The notes under the pieces are model-generated. The model was not told the origin of the DNA. It did no database searches and worked only from the letters and a program-made list of their open reading frames with translations. The translations under genes and the position numbers were made by a program. Shown here one piece after another: positions 53,724-63,090 of a stretch of 64,000 nt of DNA (its first letter is position 1; every line of letters starts with the position of its first letter). Source of the DNA: Marinobacter sp. F4218 (GTDB lineage Bacteria > Pseudomonadota > Gammaproteobacteria > Pseudomonadales > Oleiphilaceae); contig NZ_JAHZIL010000003.1 of NCBI RefSeq assembly GCF_019443085.1, forward strand, positions 1,240,001 to 1,304,000. The letters are read 5' to 3'.

Positions 53724-55178
53724 CTAGACGCCCGGCCCACACTCGGTGCAGCCTTCAGCCGGCTCAGGGCCAATACTGAGGTTGCGATTCAGCTGTTTCA
53801 AGGCGGTGCGCAGGCCTTCTTCGATCACGGGATGGTAGAACGGCATTTCGAGGATCTCACTGACCGTCAGCCGGCGCTGCACCGACCAGGCCAGTAAATG
53901 GGCAATGTGCTCGGCGGCAGGGCCGAACATCTCGGCTCCCATCAACAACCCCGTGCCGTGCTCGCCATAGACCCTCAATAGGCCCACATTCTTGCCGATG
54001 ACCCGGCTCCTGCCCTGATCCTCGAACGAGACCTCGCCGACCGCGAAGCACCCCCGACACCGCTCATCCACCTGATCAATGGTCAGGCCGATCGAGGCAA
54101 TCTGGGGATCGGTGAATACCACCGACAGCGGCGTCCGCCGCAGACCGGCCCGAACGTCCGGGTAGGTGGCGGCGTTGTCACCGGCAATGCGTCCCTCATC
54201 TGCGGCTTCGTGCAACAACGGCAGGGCATTGTTGGCATCGCCGGCAATGAAGATGTGGCTGTCTCCGCACCGGAGGGTATGGGGATCGAACAGGGGCATG
54301 CCCTGGTCGTCCAGTTCGATGTCGGCATTCTGGAGGTCCAACCCATCGACATTGGGGCGCCGGCCCGTTGCAGCCAGCAGGTACTCAAAGGTTTCAGTCA
54401 CGGCACCCCGGTCCGGGTCGCGGAAGCTTATCCTGACACCCTCGCCGGTGCACTCAACCTTCCGGACATCGGCGTCCGGATCGAGCGGAAACTCCCGGTT
54501 GAAGGCTTCCAGCGCGTACTGCCGGATCGATTCGTCCTGGATGGACCCTATGGCACCACCGACCCCGAACATCCTGACCCGGACTCCGAGACGACCTAGT
54601 GCCTGACCAAGTTCAAGACCGATGACGCCGGGGCCGAATACGGCCACGGATTCCGGCAGATCCTGCCATTCGAACAGATCGTCGTTGACCACCAACCGGT
54701 CCTTGGCCTCTTTCAGAAAACCCGGGATATTCGGCCGGGACCCAGTGGCAATGATTATGCGCCCCGCCCGAACTTCCTGCTCTTCACCATTGCCAACCTC
54801 GACCATCAACCGGTGCGGACCGGCGAACCGGGCGTGCCCGAACAGGCGATGGGCGTCAGGAAATTTGTCGACCGAGTCCACTACCGAGGCGACGAAGCGG
54901 TCCCGCTCCTGACGGACCCGTTTCATGACCGCCCTGCCATCAATCCGGATACTGCCGGCTGAAACACCAAATAAAGGTGCCTTGGCCATCTGATTGGCAT
55001 TATCGGCGGCCGCGATCAGCAGCTTGCTCGGCATGCACCCGACCCTCGCGCAGGTGGTTCCGTAACGGTTTGCTTCGATCAGCAGGACCCGATCGGTGAC
55101 TTTCCGAACTCGCTGGTACGCCACCATGCCGGCGGTACCCACTCCGATGATGGCAACGTCGACTTCTCGCTTTTCCAT
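53724..55178 (-). CDS. Dihydrolipoyl-dehydrogenase-like pyridine nucleotide-disulfide oxidoreductase
   Basis: A 484-residue flavoprotein. The FAD motif DVAIIGVGTAGMVAY is followed by the redox-active disulfide CARVGCMPSK. The NAD-binding part has VAVFGPGVIGLELGQALG, and FIAGDANNALPLLHEAADEG marks the second FAD region. The C-terminal His-Glu pair is in PFYHPVIEEGLR. It is not adjacent to any 2-oxoacid dehydrogenase genes, so it is an orphan of that family and may use another disulfide or quinone substrate. The ATG at 55178 follows AAGGAG; the frame extends to 55238. Confidence 0.88.
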   Translation of the reverse strand: MEKREVDVAIIGVGTAGMVAYQRVRKVTDRVLLIEANRYGTTCARVGCMPSKLLIAAADNANQMAKAPLFGVSAGSIRIDGRAVMKRVRQERDRFVASVVDSVDKFPDAHRLFGHARFAGPHRLMVEVGNGEEQEVRAGRIIIATGSRPNIPGFLKEAKDRLVVNDDLFEWQDLPESVAVFGPGVIGLELGQALGRLGVRVRMFGVGGAIGSIQDESIRQYALEAFNREFPLDPDADVRKVECTGEGVRISFRDPDRGAVTETFEYLLAATGRRPNVDGLDLQNADIELDDQGMPLFDPHTLRCGDSHIFIAGDANNALPLLHEAADEGRIAGDNAATYPDVRAGLRRTPLSVVFTDPQIASIGLTIDQVDERCRGCFAVGEVSFEDQGRSRVIGKNVGLLRVYGEHGTGLLMGAEMFGPAAEHIAHLLAWSVQRRLTVSEILEMPFYHPVIEEGLRTALKQLNRNLSIGPEPAEGCTECGPGV

Positions 55179-55359
55179 TCTGACATCTCCTTGCAGCCGC
55201 CCATCCAGCGTGGCGGGCAGAGGTGGGTCTATAACCATTCAACAGTATAGAAGTATCGACTGCCCGCGGCTGACCGATTGCGGTTGCGCGCACGAGAAAT
55301 CACCGATGAATTGGCTTAAGCTGTGGCTTCAAGAACCAGAAGATCAGGGGAACAATGAC

Positions 55360-56031
55360 GTGCAAAGCTATTGGCCGGAATTCCTGACCGTGGCCCTCGT
55401 GCACCTGTTGGCAGTCGCCAGCCCGGGGCCGGATTTTGCGGTGATGCTCAGGCAGGCACTCAGCCAGAGCCGGAAAAACGCCCTTCTCACCGCCGTCGGC
55501 ATCGGCCTGGGCATTCTGTTGCATGTGGCCTACTCGTTGCTGGGCATAGGCCTGATCATTCAACAGTCTGTATGGCTGTTCAACATCCTGAAAGTGGTCG
55601 GCGCCCTGTACCTGACCTGGATTGCGGTGCAGTGCCTGCGGTCCCGCGCCAATGGCATCTACGTCGACGCTGGCCCCGGAGCGGCACAGTCGAGGATTGC
55701 GGCCCTGCGCCTCGGCTTCCTGACCAACGCGCTGAATCCCAAGGCCACGCTGTTCTTCGTGTCACTATTTTCCGTCGTGATCAATCCGGGCACGCCCATT
55801 GCGCTGCAGGCCGGTTACGGTCTCTACATGGCCGCCGCCACGGCGCTGTGGTTTGCTCTGGTGGCCGTGTTTTTTACCCTGCCCCGGGTCCGCCGCGGCT
55901 TCAATCGGTTCGGACACTGGCTCGACCGCATGATGGGCGGCGTTCTGCTGCTGTTGGCCGGTCAGCTCCTGCTTTCTACAGTGAGCGGATCAGAGCCTCC
56001 GTCTGGTCCCACCCCAGGCACGGATCGGTGA
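55360..56031 (+). CDS. LysE family amino acid/threonine-type exporter
   Basis: A 223-residue inner-membrane exporter with about six transmembrane segments. Family motifs are EFLTVALVHLLAVASPGPDF at the N-terminus and GFLTNALNPKATLFFVSLFS in the middle. The GTG at 55360 is preferred because AGGGG precedes it and family members start close to YWPEFLT; an ATG at 55306 would add 18 residues. The 3' end overlaps the convergent DAHP synthase gene by 56 bases. The substrate is unknown. Confidence 0.88.
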   Translation: MQSYWPEFLTVALVHLLAVASPGPDFAVMLRQALSQSRKNALLTAVGIGLGILLHVAYSLLGIGLIIQQSVWLFNILKVVGALYLTWIAVQCLRSRANGIYVDAGPGAAQSRIAALRLGFLTNALNPKATLFFVSLFSVVINPGTPIALQAGYGLYMAAATALWFALVAVFFTLPRVRRGFNRFGHWLDRMMGGVLLLLAGQLLLSTVSGSEPPSGPTPGTDR

Positions 56032-57049
56032 TGGAGCAACCGTAAACCAGGTCGTCACCGTCATTTTGTCGGCCGGGCTCCAGGAAACTTTCCAGCATCA
56101 GACCCCGTACATGGGCATTGCCGGCTTTGCGCTGGGCCATCACCTGCCGGGCAATGTCCAACTGACGCTCAGCCTGCTTGCAGGCGTTGTCGTGACTGCA
56201 ATCGACCATGATCGCGGACGACAGCCCGGCATCCGACAGGGACCGGATCGCCGCCGCAATGCTGTCCGCATCGTAATTGGTCACGCCCCGACCGCCGCGC
56301 AGCACCAGATGGGTATCGGGATTGCCCGCGGTAGTAATCATTACCGGCGCACCGGTGTTGGAAACCCCCATGTGGTGATGGGGGTGGGCGGCGGACTTCA
56401 TGGCATTCGCCGCCACCCCGATGCTCCCATCGGTTCCGTTTTTGAAGCCGACCGGCATGGGCAGTCCGCTGACCAGCTCCCGGTGAATCTGGGATTCGGT
56501 GGTGCGGGCGCCGATGGCCGTCCAGCTAACCAGATCACCCAGGTAGTCCATTGCAAAGGGGCTGAGCGCCTCGGTCGCCAGCGGCAGGCCCATCTCGGAG
56601 AGGTTCAGCAGCAACCGGCGGGAGCGCACCAGCCCGGCATTCAGATCGCCGGATCCGGTCCGCTCGGGATCGTAGAGCAGACCTTTCCAGCCTACGGTGG
56701 TTCGTGGTTTCTCGAGGTACGCTCGCATCACAATGAGGAACCGGTCGCTCACCGCATCCGACAGGGCTTTGAGTTTTTCACCGTATTCCAACGCCGCCAC
56801 TTCATCGTGAATGGAACAAGGCCCCATTACGATCAGGGTCCGGTCATCCTCCCCCCGCAGGACCTTGCGGATCGCCTCGCGCTTGCCGGCAATCTGTCTG
56901 GCCAGCGAGAGATCAACCGGAAGATGCTGGCGCAGGGCGGCGGGAGTGGGCAAAGCCACTTCCTGGCGAGGCTCTGGTGCGGCATCGGGCGCGGCCTCGC
57001 TCATTGCATCAGTGGCCTCTAGAGCGTCAGTGCTGGGCGGCATGTTCAT
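55976..57049 (-). CDS. 3-deoxy-7-phosphoheptulonate (DAHP) synthase
   Basis: A 357-residue class I (AroAI-alpha, AroF/G/H-type) DAHP synthase: condenses PEP and erythrose-4-phosphate, the first step of aromatic amino acid synthesis. Typical motifs are VMGPCSIHDEVAALEYGEKL, MRAYLEKPRTTVGWKG, IGARTTESQ, GFKNGTDG and VDCSHDN. An N-terminal extension of about 30 residues is Ala/Glu-rich. It lies behind a leader peptide and terminator, so it is probably controlled by attenuation. Which aromatic amino acid inhibits the enzyme cannot be told from the sequence. Confidence 0.95.
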   Translation of the reverse strand: MNMPPSTDALEATDAMSEAAPDAAPEPRQEVALPTPAALRQHLPVDLSLARQIAGKREAIRKVLRGEDDRTLIVMGPCSIHDEVAALEYGEKLKALSDAVSDRFLIVMRAYLEKPRTTVGWKGLLYDPERTGSGDLNAGLVRSRRLLLNLSEMGLPLATEALSPFAMDYLGDLVSWTAIGARTTESQIHRELVSGLPMPVGFKNGTDGSIGVAANAMKSAAHPHHHMGVSNTGAPVMITTAGNPDTHLVLRGGRGVTNYDADSIAAAIRSLSDAGLSSAIMVDCSHDNACKQAERQLDIARQVMAQRKAGNAHVRGLMLESFLEPGRQNDGDDLVYGCSITDPCLGWDQTEALIRSL

Positions 57050-57081
57050 ATCACTGTTCCTGTTTCCCTGTATCAGAATCG

Positions 57082-57117
57082 AAAAAGCCCCGGCTGGGCT
57101 ACCAGTCGGGGCTTTTT
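57082..57117 (-). terminator. Attenuator terminator upstream of DAHP synthase
   Basis: The arms AAAAAGCCCCG-CTGG and CCAG-CGGGGCTTTTT have loop GCTA/TAGC. It lies 32 bp upstream of the start codon, within the transcript leader rather than after a gene. A second hairpin (GGCAGCC/GGCTGCC, 57127-57153) lies between it and the leader peptide stop. Part of its sequence (CCCGGC) can pair with the terminator's 3' arm (GCCGGG), as an antiterminator would. Confidence 0.75.
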
Positions 57118-57180
57118 GAGTCCGGTGGCAGCCTGGGTTTCTGCCGGGCTGCCTTCCTCGTTGTTCGGTCGATGAAGATC

Positions 57181-57318
57181 TTACGGGCGGCCCGGGCTCT
57201 GGCTAAAATAAAAGCCATAACCAAACCACCAAGAAAACACAGTAGCGACTGCCGCTATCGGTTTTTCACCGAAAGCTTGCAGAACATTCAATTGACAGGT
57301 CGCGTGTGTCGTCTTCAT
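57181..57318 (-). CDS. Aromatic-rich leader peptide controlling DAHP synthase
   Basis: A 45-residue small gene whose product ends with the run SWWFGYGFYFS before GRP and the stop. Over ten residues there are two Trp, three Phe and two Tyr, all three aromatic amino acids made by the pathway. The next features are a hairpin, a terminator and the DAHP synthase start. This is the layout of ribosome-mediated attenuation, where scarcity of charged aromatic tRNAs would stall translation and prevent termination. The ATG at 57318 is the best start but has only a weak Shine-Dalgarno; an upstream TTG is possible. Confidence 0.75.
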   Translation of the reverse strand: MKTTHATCQLNVLQAFGEKPIAAVATVFSWWFGYGFYFSQSPGRP

Positions 57319-57404
57319 GCTTTTCAATATATACCCCCGGTTTTCACCTTGGCAACCCCATTGCCCCGACTTTTTGAAGTTCGATGGCAGGGTCAGGAGC
57401 AGAA

Positions 57405-58217
57405 ATGACACAACAAACGTCCTCCTACCTCCAATACCGCGCCGGCACCCTGGCTGCGGCGTTGGTGCTGCTTCTGTCCCTTTGCCTGCTTTCGGCGGGC
57501 GCCCTGGCGCAATCCGGGGCCCGGGTCTACGAGCTTCATAACCGGCCTGCCGACGATGTCGCCAGCCAGATCCGTGCACTCTATAAAGACTCGGCGCTGA
57601 CGGTGGTTGCACGGGGACAACAGGTGGTAGTTCGCGGGGAGGCGCAATTGCTCGACGAAATTGGCATGCTGATCGGCACCCTGGATGTGGCCGCCGTGCA
57701 GCTGCGTATCACGGTTCGGTCCCGGGAAGACATCGGCGGCAAGCGATCTGGTGCCAGCATCTCGGGCTCGGAGGACCGGGTCAACGTAAACGTCGAGCGC
57801 AAGGTTACCAGCACCAACAATGCCCGTCAGCGCAGCCTGGTGGTGCAGGATGGACACTCGGCCCATGTGACCTCGGGCCAGATCAGCACGCTTCCAATCG
57901 TTATTCAGGGCGGACGGAATCCCGCAGCCATTCTCGAACAGGTCGAGACCCGGAGCGGTTTCCTGGTGAGCCCACAGGTCATTTCCGACCGCGCCATTGA
58001 ATTGAATATTGTTTCATTCGAAGAGGACCCGGCGTCGCTGCCCGGGTACGAAACCGAGGCGTTGGTCACCGTTCGCAGGGTAGAACCCGGGCAATGGGTG
58101 TCATTGGGCGGCACCTCGACACAGGCGAGCAGCCAGCGGTCCGGCATTACCTACAGTGTCAGCAGCAGTCGGGGAGAAAATCGCAGCTTTGAGGTGAAGG
58201 TTGATATCCTGCCCTGA
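57405..58217 (+). CDS. Exported secretin-domain-like protein
   Basis: A 270-residue protein with a Sec signal peptide (core AAALVLLLSLCLLSAGALAQ). The N-terminal part (ARVYELHNRPADDVASQI and VVARGQQVVVRGEAQLLDEI) looks like the N-domains of secretins and their relatives. The C-terminal part has a Ser-rich beta region (VRRVEPGQWVSLGG...SSQRSGITYSVSSS), like a short secretin core. It is much shorter than a full secretin, and no type II, III or IV pilus secretion genes surround it. The function is unknown. Confidence 0.75.
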   Translation: MTQQTSSYLQYRAGTLAAALVLLLSLCLLSAGALAQSGARVYELHNRPADDVASQIRALYKDSALTVVARGQQVVVRGEAQLLDEIGMLIGTLDVAAVQLRITVRSREDIGGKRSGASISGSEDRVNVNVERKVTSTNNARQRSLVVQDGHSAHVTSGQISTLPIVIQGGRNPAAILEQVETRSGFLVSPQVISDRAIELNIVSFEEDPASLPGYETEALVTVRRVEPGQWVSLGGTSTQASSQRSGITYSVSSSRGENRSFEVKVDILP

Positions 58218-58220
58218 GCG

Positions 58221-58730
58221 TCAGGCCCGAGAGCGACTCAGCAGGACACTCTTGGCCTCGTTGATCTTGGCGGCAAGGTAATCGTTGCCACCCCGGTCAG
58301 GATGCAGTTTCTGGATCAGCCGCCGATGGGCGACGATAATGTCCTCGTCACTGCATCCCGCCTGCACCCCAAGCACCTCACAGGCTTCCTGCTTGGACAT
58401 ATTGCCATGGGATGCCGCTCTGCGATGTTGGCCCTCATCCGCTTCGGCACCGGCACCGGTCCGGAAATTCTGGCGAAACTGGGGAATATACTTCAACGCC
58501 GCCGGCAGTTTTCGCAACAGCGGGAGCAGCGCAGCCACAGCCGCGGTCAACACGTGCACGCGCCCCGTCAAAACCATGAATACCAGCAGCGCTCCGCCCG
58601 CCACCAGAACAATCTTCCAGATTGCCGATTTCTGCTTCTCGGGCGTCAGGGCGCCCCACTGTTTCAGAATGACAAAGACGGCAGCCGCCAGAGCGAGGCC
58701 GAGAATCCACTGCATGCGCTGATCCTTCAC
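58221..58730 (-). CDS. Membrane-anchored J-domain protein
   Basis: A 169-residue protein with two hydrophobic segments ([18 protein letters not shown] and [20 protein letters not shown]), an Arg/Gly linker, and a C-terminal J domain of about 60 residues ([20 protein letters not shown], then [20 protein letters not shown]). The HPD motif needed to stimulate DnaK is present. The layout is like DjlA/TIM14-type membrane cochaperones. Start at 58730 or 58715. It converges with the secretin-like gene, with a 3-bp gap. Confidence 0.85.
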   Translation of the reverse strand: MKDQRMQWILGLALAAAVFVILKQWGALTPEKQKSAIWKIVLVAGGALLVFMVLTGRVHVLTAAVAALLPLLRKLPAALKYIPQFRQNFRTGAGAEADEGQHRRAASHGNMSKQEACEVLGVQAGCSDEDIIVAHRRLIQKLHPDRGGNDYLAAKINEAKSVLLSRSRA

Positions 58731-58801
58731 TAGAGTCCGTTCGTAATTCTGTCACTTACCTGACCGACAATACCAGCATCCCCTTCACGGTCAGTCCAAT
58801 G

Positions 58802-58816
58802 GCGCCAAATTGGCGC
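58802..58816. promoter_or_regulatory. Perfect palindrome upstream of the RND efflux operon
   Basis: The sequence GCGCCAA-A-TTGGCGC is a perfect odd-centred palindrome. It lies 119 bp upstream of the efflux adaptor gene. The size and symmetry suit a TetR- or MarR-type operator, but no such regulator gene is in the window. Confidence 0.5.
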
Positions 58817-58934
58817 AACTGTCTGAATAGGCTACGCAGAAATACTGACAAACCGGTGACAACACCTACCGGACTTTTATAGGATGCTATGTTTTATGAC
58901 TTACATATAAAGCCCGATTCCCAGGACCCGAACT

Positions 58935-60038
58935 ATGCGTACTGCCTCCCGCTTCGTGATCGTTATCATCTTCCTCGGCGTCGTCCTTGGCGGCATTTTT
59001 GGCTACAAGTTTTACCAGTTTGGCCAGATGCAAGAAAAGATGGGGCAGCCGCGTCCGCCCGCACAGATCTCCGCGGTCCAGGCCCAAAAAGAACTCTGGA
59101 CACCAGCGATCAAGGCCGTTGGCAGTATCGAAGCGGTCAACGGGATTGAGGTTGCCAACGAAGTACCCGGCGTCGTTGAGACCGTCAATTTCGAGTCCGG
59201 CGACACCGTCAAAAAAGGTGACGTGCTTATTCGCATCGATTCCGCGATTGATGAAGCGGCACTCCGGACCCGTCGGGCGGAAGCCCAACTCGCCGAACAG
59301 GAGTTCAAGCGGGTCTCCAACCTCCTGCCCAAACGCGCCGTCTCCCAGTCCCAGTACGATGAAGCCAAGGCCAACTTCGACGCCGCCCGCGCCCGGGTGA
59401 ACGAAGCCGAAGCCCAACTGAGCAAAAAGATCATCCGCGCACCGTTTGACGGCCGGCTGGGCATCCGGATGGTCGACCAGGGTGAGTACATTGCCACGGG
59501 CACGCCCATTGTCGAGATCAACATGCTGGATCCGATCTACGTCGACTATACCCTGTCGGAAAAGAACCTGCCTAACGTGGCAACCGGCTATCCGGTGCGG
59601 GCGACTGTGGCTGCGGTACCGGACCAGATTTTCGAAGGCACGGTCAGCGCGATCAACACCTCCGTCAACCCGGAAACCCGCACCGTACGAATCCGGGCCA
59701 CCCTCGACAACAAGGAGAACCTGCTTCGGCCCGGCATGTTTGCGGCGGTGATGACCAGCCAGCCCAGGGACAACGAAGTGGTGACAGTGCCCCGCACTGC
59801 GGTCTCCTACAACACTTACGGTGACTTTGTCTTTGTCGTGGGCAAAAACGACGAGGGTACCCAGGTTGTCACCCGCCGCACCGTCGACACCGGCGAAACC
59901 CGCGACACCCGGGTCGCCATTCTGGCCGGACTCGGCGAAGGCGAGACCGTGGTATCGAAGGGCTTGCTGCGCCTGCGGGCCGGTCAGCCGGTCGAGATTC
60001 AGGACGAGTCAGGTGAATCGCAGGAGGCGTCTGAATAA
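58935..60038 (+). CDS. RND efflux periplasmic adaptor (membrane fusion protein)
   Basis: A 367-residue adaptor with an N-terminal signal anchor (RFVIVIIFLGVVLGGIFGYK), a lipoyl/hairpin domain (VETVNFESGDTVKKGDVLIR), the coiled-coil (AQLAEQEFKRVSNLLPKRAV) and beta-barrel parts (IRAPFDGRLGIRMVDQGEYI). It links the inner-membrane pump to an outer-membrane channel. It overlaps the pump gene by one base. No outer-membrane factor gene is in the window, so TolC-like help must come from elsewhere. Confidence 0.94.
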   Translation: MRTASRFVIVIIFLGVVLGGIFGYKFYQFGQMQEKMGQPRPPAQISAVQAQKELWTPAIKAVGSIEAVNGIEVANEVPGVVETVNFESGDTVKKGDVLIRIDSAIDEAALRTRRAEAQLAEQEFKRVSNLLPKRAVSQSQYDEAKANFDAARARVNEAEAQLSKKIIRAPFDGRLGIRMVDQGEYIATGTPIVEINMLDPIYVDYTLSEKNLPNVATGYPVRATVAAVPDQIFEGTVSAINTSVNPETRTVRIRATLDNKENLLRPGMFAAVMTSQPRDNEVVTVPRTAVSYNTYGDFVFVVGKNDEGTQVVTRRTVDTGETRDTRVAILAGLGEGETVVSKGLLRLRAGQPVEIQDESGESQEASE

Positions 60039-63000
60039 TGCGATTTACCGATATTTTTATCCACCGTCCGGTATTGGCCACGGTGGTGAGCCTTCTGATC
60101 CTGCTGCTCGGCGCCCGGGCTGCGATGGAGATGGAGATCCGTCAGTACCCCGAGCTCGAAAGCACCACGGTCACCGTGACCACCGCTTATCCGGGCGCCA
60201 GCTCTGACCTGATCAAGGGGTTCATCACCACACCGCTTCAGCAGGCCATTGCTGAGGCCAGTGGTATCGATTACCTGACCTCCACCAGCTCCCAGGGAAC
60301 TTCCACCATCGAAGCCAAGATGGTACTCAACTACGACGCCAATGCCGCACTGGCAGAGATTCAGGCCAAGGTAGCCAGTCAGCGCAACGTGCTGCCGGCA
60401 GAGGCCCAGGACCCGGTCATCACCTCCACGACCGGCGATTCCACCGCGTTGATGTACATTGCTTTTTACAGCAGCGAAATCGGTGTGCCCCAGATCTCCG
60501 ATTACCTCACCCGGGTGGTTCAGCCCAAGCTGCAGGCACTTCCGGGTGTCGGCAAGGCCGAGCTGATTGGCCGCAAATTCGCACTCCGGGTCTGGCTGGA
60601 TCCGGAGCGGCTGGCGGCAGTCGACATGACTCCCCCGGAAGTCGTTGCCAAGCTGCGTGCCAACAATTACCAGGCGGCTGTGGGCAACACCAAGGGTCAG
60701 TACACCGAGATCAGCATGACCAGCGACACCGATGTCGCCGATCCGGATCAGTTCCGCAATCTGGTGGTGAAACAGTCTGGTAGCACCCAGATCCGGCTTC
60801 AGGACATCGCCCGGGTGGAGCTGGGTTCGGAGTCCTACAACCAGCTTGCGCTCTACAAGGGCGACCCGGCGACCTACGTGGCCATTGAACTGGCACCGGG
60901 CGCCAACCCGCTGACCGTGGCCGGCCTGGTGAAAGACTCCCTCCCGGACATCGAAAGCCAGCTGCCCTCCGGCCTGAATGTCCGGCTGGCCTATGACGCC
61001 TCGGACTTCATTGAGGATTCCATCAACGAGGTCATCAAGACCCTGCTCGAAGCGCTGGTCATTGTACTGGTGGTGGTGTTCCTGTGCCTGGGCTCAATCC
61101 GGGCGTCCATCGTGCCGTCCGTGGCGGTTCCCCTGTCGCTGGTCGGCGGCGCCTTCATCATGTTGATGTTCGGTTTTTCCCTGAACCTCCTGACCCTCCT
61201 GTCCATGGTCCTGGCCATCGGCCTGGTGGTCGACGACGCCATCATCGTGGTCGAAAACGTGCACCGCCATATCGAACGGGGCGAGTCCCGGTTTGACGCC
61301 GCCATCAAGGGCGCAAGGGAAATGGCGGTGCCAATCATTGCCATGACCACCACACTGGTGGCCGTGTATGCGCCGATTGGCTTCATGGGCGGCCTGGTCG
61401 GCTCGCTGTTCACCGAGTTTGCCTTCACCCTGGCCGGTGCAGTGGTGATTTCCGGTGTCGTGGCGCTCACCCTCTCCCCCATGCTGTCGGGCCTGGTACT
61501 GAAGCCCCATGGCAACCCCGGCCGGTTCGAGGCGCTGGTGGAACGCAGCTTCAACGGTCTGTCCAACGGCTACAAGAAGGCTCTCAGCTCGCTGATGGAA
61601 ACCAAGTCCGTGGTCATCTTCTTTGCGGTTGTGGTGCTGGGTTCCATTTACTTCATGGCCATGATGAGCCAGAACGAGTTGGCGCCGACCGAGGATCAGG
61701 GCATCCTGTTCTATCAGGGCCTCGGGCCCGAGACCGCCACCCTCGACTACCTGCAGGAGCACGGCGACGAAATCCAGAACCGGATGTCGAACCTGCCCGG
61801 GTACAACGAAGACTTCATGATCATCGGCTTTACCGGGCCGAATGCGGTGTTCGGCGGTTTCAAACTGGCGCCCTGGAGCCAGCGGGAGATTACCCAGTTC
61901 GAAGTCCAGCCCCAGCTGGATGCCGAGCTCAAGAAGGTCACCGGGCTGCAGACGGCGGTGTTCCCGCGGCCGTCGTTGCCGGGTTCCGGTGGCGGCCTGC
62001 CGTTCCAGTTCGTGATCACCACCGGCAACAGCTATGAGCAGCTGGACCAGGTCGCCGACGACTTGCGGGGCAAGGCCATGGGCAGCGGCAACTTCATGTT
62101 CCTGCAGAAATCGATCAACTTTGACCGGCCCATCACCCGGATCAACGTGGACCGGGACCGGGTTGCCGACCTTGGCCTGTCCATGCAGGACGTCGGCCAG
62201 GCCCTCTCCAGTATGCTGGGCGGGGGCTATATCAACCGGTTCAGCATGGAAGGCCGCTCCTACCAGGTGATTCCCCAGGTGGACCAGCAATTCCGCCTGG
62301 ACGCTCAAGCGCTGAACGATTACTACATCCGCGCCGATACCGGTGAACTGGTTCCGCTCGAAAGTGTGGTCAGCTTCAGCCGCACTGTTGAGCCGTCCAA
62401 CCGGACCCAGTTCAATCAGCAGAACTCGCTGACCCTCCAGGGCGTGGTGATGCCGGGTGTGGCGGCCGGTGCGGCCATGGATTACATGGAAAAGACCGCT
62501 GACGAGGTGTTCCCGCAGGGCTTCAGCTACGACTACACTGGCCAGAGCCGGCAGCTTGCGACCCAGGGCAGCGCCCTGGTAGTCACCTTCTTCCTGTCAT
62601 TGCTGGTGATCTACCTGGTACTGGCTGCGCAATTCGAGAGCTGGCGTGACCCGTTCATTATCCTGGTGTCCGTGCCCATGTCGGTAGCCGGTGCGATGGC
62701 GTTTATCGTACTCGGCTTTGCCAGCATGAACATCTACACCCAGGTCGGGCTGATCACCCTGATCGGCGTGGTCTCCAAGAACGGCATCCTGATCGTCGAA
62801 TTTGCCAATCAGCTGCAGGTGGAACGGGGCCTGGACAAGGTCAAGGCGGTCATCGAGGCGGCGGCCATCCGCCTGCGCCCGATCATCATGACCTCACTGG
62901 CGCTGATCTTCGCCATGGTGCCATTGCTGATTGCCATCGGGCCGGGCGCGGAGAGCCGTTTCGCCATCGGCCTGACCATCAGCGCAGGTCTCGGCATCGG

Positions 63001-63076
63001 CACCCTGTTCACCATCTTCGTGCTGCCGGCGTTCTACATCCTGCTGGCGCGCGATCACAATAAAGCCGGTCACTGA
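60038..63076 (+). CDS. RND efflux inner-membrane transporter
   Basis: A 1012-residue proton-driven pump of the HAE1 family. It has 12 predicted transmembrane segments and two large periplasmic loops. The family motifs FTDIFIHRPVLATVVSLLIL, GLVVDDAIIVVENVHRHIE (proton relay in TM4) and VGLITLIGVVSKNGILIVEF are present. Substrates may be drugs, solvents or detergents; the sequence does not tell. It forms an operon with the upstream adaptor. Confidence 0.95.
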   Translation: MRFTDIFIHRPVLATVVSLLILLLGARAAMEMEIRQYPELESTTVTVTTAYPGASSDLIKGFITTPLQQAIAEASGIDYLTSTSSQGTSTIEAKMVLNYDANAALAEIQAKVASQRNVLPAEAQDPVITSTTGDSTALMYIAFYSSEIGVPQISDYLTRVVQPKLQALPGVGKAELIGRKFALRVWLDPERLAAVDMTPPEVVAKLRANNYQAAVGNTKGQYTEISMTSDTDVADPDQFRNLVVKQSGSTQIRLQDIARVELGSESYNQLALYKGDPATYVAIELAPGANPLTVAGLVKDSLPDIESQLPSGLNVRLAYDASDFIEDSINEVIKTLLEALVIVLVVVFLCLGSIRASIVPSVAVPLSLVGGAFIMLMFGFSLNLLTLLSMVLAIGLVVDDAIIVVENVHRHIERGESRFDAAIKGAREMAVPIIAMTTTLVAVYAPIGFMGGLVGSLFTEFAFTLAGAVVISGVVALTLSPMLSGLVLKPHGNPGRFEALVERSFNGLSNGYKKALSSLMETKSVVIFFAVVVLGSIYFMAMMSQNELAPTEDQGILFYQGLGPETATLDYLQEHGDEIQNRMSNLPGYNEDFMIIGFTGPNAVFGGFKLAPWSQREITQFEVQPQLDAELKKVTGLQTAVFPRPSLPGSGGGLPFQFVITTGNSYEQLDQVADDLRGKAMGSGNFMFLQKSINFDRPITRINVDRDRVADLGLSMQDVGQALSSMLGGGYINRFSMEGRSYQVIPQVDQQFRLDAQALNDYYIRADTGELVPLESVVSFSRTVEPSNRTQFNQQNSLTLQGVVMPGVAAGAAMDYMEKTADEVFPQGFSYDYTGQSRQLATQGSALVVTFFLSLLVIYLVLAAQFESWRDPFIILVSVPMSVAGAMAFIVLGFASMNIYTQVGLITLIGVVSKNGILIVEFANQLQVERGLDKVKAVIEAAAIRLRPIIMTSLALIFAMVPLLIAIGPGAESRFAIGLTISAGLGIGTLFTIFVLPAFYILLARDHNKAGH

Positions 63077-63090
63077 CCGGCCCGCAAATC

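Noticed and set aside
61094..62308. 404-residue open frame on the minus strand
   Set aside because: It is antisense to the RND pump gene and is His/Gly-rich in a way typical of shadow frames.
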